Shown: piece by piece, positions 60,482 to 64,000 of the stretch
Numbering within the stretch: position 1 is the first letter of the stretch
Layout: every line of letters begins with the position of its first letter
Assembly (NCBI GenBank): GCA_009777235.1
Contig: WRMH01000005.1
Location: forward strand, 57,156-121,155
Direction of reading: 5' to 3'
Source: Oscillospiraceae bacterium
Lineage (GTDB): Bacteria; Bacillota; Clostridia; Oscillospirales; Oscillospiraceae
DNA length: 64,000 nucleotides
Program-made: the position numbers and the translations under genes
The notes under the pieces: generated by a model
What the model was told of the DNA's origin: nothing
Seen by the model: the letters and a program-made list of their open reading frames with translations, nothing else
Databases searched by the model: none

Positions 60482-60508
60482 TTTGATTTCTCCTTTTTAT
60501 TCCCTTCC

Positions 60509-61855
60509 CTAAATGCCGAGCATTCCCTTTTTTCCCATGCCCTTAAACATTGCGGGTAATTTACCTTTTGACATTGACTTTGTCATCGTTTGCATTGCTT
60601 CAAATTGTTTGAGAAGCCTGTTTATATCAACAACCGCCGTGCCGCTGCCGGCCGCAATGCGCTTTTTCCGGCCGCTGTTGAGAATGGCCGGGTCGTCACG
60701 CTCGGCAGGGGTCATGGAGAGTATTATCGCCTCGGTTTTCGAGAGCATATTTTCGTCTATGGATGCTCCTGCCAGAGCTTTTGAGTCTATACCCGGAAGC
60801 ATTCCCGCTATGTCGGAGAGGCTTCCCATTGATTTGACTTGAGTAAGCTGCTCGTAGTAATCGCCCAGCGTGAATTTGTTCTTTAATAGTTTTCCCGTCA
60901 TTTCCCTTGCTTTTTTCTCGTCAAAAGCCTGTTCGGCTTTTTCGATGAGCGTCAAGACATCTCCCATGCCGAGTATGCGCGATGCCATGCGCTCAGGATG
61001 AAACGGCTCAATTTGGTCGAGCTTTTCACCGATTCCGGCAAACTTAATGGGTTTTCCGGTGATGGCTTTTACAGATAACGCTGCGCCGCCGCGCGCGTCG
61101 CCGTCGAGCTTTGTGAGTATGAATCCGTCTATCGAGAGAGCGTCGTCAAACGCTTTTGCGGCATTGACCGCATCCTGACCTGTCATGGCGTCAATAACAA
61201 GCAATATCTCCGTCGGATTGACTGCGGCTTTAATCTTTTTAAGCTCCTCAACAAGTTCATTGTCTATGTGTAACCTGCCTGCCGTGTCAATTATCACAAG
61301 GTCATTACCGTTCTTGTTTGCGTGTTTTATTGCGGCTTTGGCTATGTCTACAGGTTTTGCCGCGCCCATCTCAAATACTGATACATCAAGCTGCCGACCT
61401 ACGGTCACAAGCTGCTCTATGGCCGCCGGACGGTATATGTCGCAAGCGACAAGCAGAGGATTTTTGCTGTTATGTTTGCGCATATACGCAGCCAGCTTTG
61501 CCGCGTTTGTTGTTTTTCCGGCGCCTTGAAGACCCATCAGCATTATTATAGTGGGCGGCTTTGACGATATGGTGATTTTGGCGTTTTCGCTGCCCATGAG
61601 CGCGGTGAGTTCTTCGTTGACTATTTTGATGACCATTTGCGCACTGCTTAGGCTCTCGAGTACATCCTTGCCGATTGACCGTTCGGTGACTGCCTTAATA
61701 AAATCCTTGACGACCTTAAAGCCAACGTCAGCTTCAAGCAAGGCAATACGCACCTCGCGCATAGCCTCGTTTATGTCGGCTTCTTTGAGCCTGCCTTTTC
61801 CGCGCAGCTTGCGGAAAACGGTACTTAGTTTTTCGGATAAACTCTCAAATGCCAA
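60509..61855 (-). CDS. ffh: Signal recognition particle protein Ffh
   Basis: The ~448-residue GTPase has the N domain (FESLSEKLSTVFRKLRGKGR), the G domain (GLQGAGKTTNAAKLA, DTAGRLHIDNELVEEL, TKLDGDARGGAALS) and a Met-rich M domain (FEAMQTMTKSMSKGKLPAMF) that binds SRP RNA and signal peptides. The start is TTG 61855, seven bases after GGAG; TTG 61873 lacks a site. It overlaps the end of ylxM by 11 bp, so the two are translationally coupled. Confidence 0.96.
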   Translation of the reverse strand: MAFESLSEKLSTVFRKLRGKGRLKEADINEAMREVRIALLEADVGFKVVKDFIKAVTERSIGKDVLESLSSAQMVIKIVNEELTALMGSENAKITISSKPPTIIMLMGLQGAGKTTNAAKLAAYMRKHNSKNPLLVACDIYRPAAIEQLVTVGRQLDVSVFEMGAAKPVDIAKAAIKHANKNGNDLVIIDTAGRLHIDNELVEELKKIKAAVNPTEILLVIDAMTGQDAVNAAKAFDDALSIDGFILTKLDGDARGGAALSVKAITGKPIKFAGIGEKLDQIEPFHPERMASRILGMGDVLTLIEKAEQAFDEKKAREMTGKLLKNKFTLGDYYEQLTQVKSMGSLSDIAGMLPGIDSKALAGASIDENMLSKTEAIILSMTPAERDDPAILNSGRKKRIAAGSGTAVVDINRLLKQFEAMQTMTKSMSKGKLPAMFKGMGKKGMLGI

Positions 61856-62174
61856 GTCTGTTCTCCAATTCAAAATAATCTGTCACCGTTTTTGGAACAG
61901 TTGCCCCATTTCGCGCCAAATGGCGTTTTAACTCTTCACGCGCCCGGGTCCATCTTTGGATAATGCCTGTTTTTTCTTCTATTTCCGTCATTTTTTTTGA
62001 TGCCCGTATGATGATATTATGAACGCATTGCTTGGTAATCCCCGTCATTTCGGCAATCTCTGTCAGCGACAGGTCTTCATTATAGTACAAGCCGTAACAC
62101 TGACGCTGCTTTTCTGTAAGCATGTCACCGTAAAAATCGAGCAGCATCGTCATTTTTAGGGTGTCTTTGTTCAT
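61845..62174 (-). CDS. ylxM: YlxM/UPF0122 HTH protein
   Basis: The 109-residue protein has a sigma-70-region-4-like HTH, LYYNEDLSLTEIAEMTGITK followed by QCVHNIIIRA. It is the usual first gene before ffh in Bacillota and is thought to be an SRP-associated or regulatory protein. A strong promoter and palindrome lie at 62212-62271. Confidence 0.93.
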   Translation of the reverse strand: MNKDTLKMTMLLDFYGDMLTEKQRQCYGLYYNEDLSLTEIAEMTGITKQCVHNIIIRASKKMTEIEEKTGIIQRWTRAREELKRHLARNGATVPKTVTDYFELENRLGI

Positions 62175-62211
62175 ACGGTGTCCTACTGTGTTTTTGTTAT
62201 GCCATCGCCCG

Positions 62212-62271
62212 TGTCAACTATATTTGGTTGACAGCTTGGTTATTCTAAATCATGCCATCTCATATGTCAAG
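62212..62271 (-). promoter_or_regulatory. Promoter and operator-like palindrome of the ylxM-ffh operon
   Basis: On the minus strand TTGACA (62266-62271), a 17-bp spacer and TAGAAT (62243-62248) form a near-consensus promoter. TGTCAAC (62212-62218) and GTTGACA (62228-62234) form an inverted repeat just after the expected start point. Confidence 0.75.
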
Positions 62272-62437
62272 AACTTTTTGTTTTACTCGCCGGGTCTTAA
62301 TAATAACAGTAATATTTTGATTTTACCGGGAATTTAATTTGCAATTTGCCGACATATGATGTATCTTAAATATATGCCATATTTGCAATTTTAATTTGCC
62401 GCGCAGTAATAGATAAAAAGGGAAGGCAATAAAGCAG

Positions 62438-63874
62438 ATGACCGATCAAGAAAAACAAGCATTTCGAATTGAAACTATCATGAATAATCTGCCGGGGATG
62501 GTATATCAGCATCTTTACAATTTTCCCGCATGTACCTTGACTTACGTCAGCAAAGGCAGCAAGGAGTATATAGGGTACGCGCCGGAAGAGCTTGTCGGAG
62601 AAGAAAACCTTGTGGGCGGCGTCAACAAGTTTATTGCGATGATTCATCCCGATGACCTTGAAGATACGGGAAACCAGTTTGAAACAGCCATTGAAGCGGG
62701 CGAGGTTCACGAACAAGCATACCGTCTGATAATGCAGGACGGTTCAATCAAGTGGATTAGAGATCGCTGCACCATTCTGGAACGGGCGCCGGACGGTACG
62801 CCTCTTGAGGTTCAAGGATATATGTTCGATATTACGGAACAGAAAAAAATAGAAGAAGTAGTTTATGCAATGCAAATTAAAGAAGCTATTGCAGAAGAGG
62901 AAAAGATGAAACTCGCGATAACGGAAGCAAGCCCTCTTGCTTATGTTTTGCGAGATAAAAATATGAATCCCATTGATTGCAACAGCGAAGTCCTCAGGCT
63001 TTTCGCGTGTCCTGACAAACAAGTTTTTTTGGACAATTATTGGACAAAGCTGATGCCGAAAACACAGCCGGACGGACAAAAATCAAAAGAAAAAATGCGG
63101 GCGCATAAAGCTGAAAAAGATGGCAGGGTTGCTTTTGAATGGACGTATCTGTCTTATACAGGCGAAGAATTTCCGGCTCAAATCACGCTGACGAATATTA
63201 CATACCGAAATCAGCCGTACTTATTATCTTTTATATATGATTTGAGCGACATAAAAAGACTGGAAAAGCAGCTTGAAAGCGCGTTGTTTGAAGCGCAGGC
63301 GGGCAGCCGCGCCAAAAGTGATTTCATGTCCAGAATGAGTCATGAGATGCTTACTCCCATGAATATCATAATGGGCATGACTCAATTATTAAAAATGGAG
63401 ATTGCCGCGGCAAACCAAAAAGAACATCTGCAGGATATTCTCAACGCTTCCAACGATCTTCTGCGATTGATTGACGATGTGCTTGATTATTCAAATACCG
63501 AATACAACATACTAAAGCTGGATGAGACTACCTTTTCTTTCGGCAGTATGTTTGAGGATGTGTTAAAGCAGTTTAGGCGATTTATCCGCGAGAAGAATCA
63601 AACGCTTGATTGTGACATTGATAAATCCATCCCCGCTTTGCTCATTGGCGATGAAAGCCGTCTTTCCAAAGTGATTGCCTCACTCATCTCGAATGCGGTA
63701 AAATTTACTCCCGAGCACGGCAAAATAAAGTTTACGGTTTGCGTGATTGATTTTGATGAAAAAATCATTACTCTGCAGTCTGAAATCACAGACACCGGCA
63801 TTGGCATTTGCAAAGAAGATTTGCAAAATATTTTCGATGTCTTTGAGCAGGGCGACGCAGCCGATACGCGCATT
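62438..63874 (+). CDS. PAS-domain sensor histidine kinase (3' end corrupted)
   Basis: A long frame from ATG 62438 encodes a soluble kinase: a PAS domain with PAC-like end (NLPGMVYQHLYNFPACTLTY, YRLIMQDGSIKWIRDR), a second PAS (AITEASPLAYVLRDK), HisKA with DFMSRMSHEMLTPMN (His302) and HATPase motifs LIGDESRLSKVIASLISNAV and DTGIGICKEDLQNIFDVFEQ. After GDAADTRI, where GGTGLGLAI should follow, the sequence turns into G runs. Recognisable pieces of the expected C-terminus can be followed further, so the gene really continues. No membrane helices; it is probably a cytosolic hybrid or orphan kinase. AAGGGAAGG stands upstream. Confidence 0.85.
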
Positions 63875-64000
63875 TTATGGGGGGGGGGGGGGGGGGGGGG
63901 CCTTCCCCTTGCAAAACCCAAAATTGGAGAGGGGGGGGGGGGGAAACCGCTTTTTTCCCCGAAAGGGGGGGGGCAAAAAAGTGTTTTTCCCTGCCACCAA
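63875..64000. other. Low-quality terminal sequence with G homopolymers
   Basis: G runs at 63879-63900, 63931-63943 and 63965-63973 interrupt sequence that otherwise resembles the end of the kinase gene (CTTGCAAAACCCAAAATTGG in place of the LAISKKL codons). This is a base-calling or assembly artefact at a contig end. Reading frames here, including a Pro-rich minus-strand one, are not real. Confidence 0.85.

Noticed and set aside
63598..63921. Minus-strand frame beginning with a polyproline stretch
   Set aside because: It is antisense to the PAS kinase and its start lies in the corrupted G-run sequence.
1..64000. tRNA or rRNA genes
   Set aside because: I looked for TΨC-arm-like and acceptor-stem patterns in the intergenic gaps and saw none; a tRNAscan run would settle it.

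Overview
The window looks like a chromosomal stretch of a Gram-positive, probably anaerobic member of the Clostridia (Bacillota). The evidence is strong Shine-Dalgarno sites, sigma-A type promoters (TTGACA/TATAAT, 17 bp spacers), type III glutamine synthetase, LL-diaminopimelate aminotransferase, ECF S-components, FloA/NfeD and the ylxM-ffh-rpsP-khpA-rimM-trmD operon. I see no tRNA, rRNA, CRISPR array or phage module. The last ~125 bases are corrupted by G runs and should not be read as biology.

1-20.7 kb (all plus strand, tightly packed) is a nitrogen and glutamine economy cluster. It holds an Amt channel fused to a PII domain (5' end outside the window), glnN and a glutamate synthase made of separate subunits (GATase, FMN domain, FeS protein, FAD oxidoreductase, GXGXG domain). 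purB and purA sit inside the glutamate synthase set. Then come carA, a carB-dapF gene fusion, guaA, pyrG and dapL. Nearly every enzyme makes, hydrolyses or is supplied by glutamine; dapL plus the fused DapF supply meso-DAP.

20.7-26.2 kb is an accessory patch on the minus strand: a DUF1801 gene, gene remnants, an AlbA_2/Schlafen-type regulator with a small HTH partner, and a two-gene ABC exporter. A 50-bp duplication of the DUF1801 translation start forms a leader ORF upstream of the exporter. folT follows on the plus strand.

26.2-37.3 kb holds glnS with a downstream glycerol-1-phosphate dehydrogenase/HAD phosphatase fusion, a homocysteine methyltransferase, a DUF1015 gene, a Trk potassium system with two different TrkA subunits, a BI-1 protein, an ECF S-component and yebC. 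The 37.3-37.9 kb gap is AT-rich and carries three clustered DnaA boxes and repeated 13-bp elements, a candidate origin or DnaA-binding site.

37.9-50.6 kb is mosaic: an acetyltransferase, a secreted papain-like protease with an anchored partner, nfeD-floA plus a small ORF, an ATPase with a nuclease-like tail, an IS with ~26-bp flanking direct repeats, a possible small RNA, radC, two small genes sharing a promoter motif, xpt, two low-GC Nudix genes and a DUF4349 lipoprotein. 50.6-58.6 kb is a two-component system divergent from three ABC genes (a MacB-like fusion and an asymmetric heterodimeric exporter), with 11-bp-phased boxes between them. 58.6-62.2 kb is the signal recognition particle/S16/RimM/TrmD operon. 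A truncated PAS histidine kinase ends the window.
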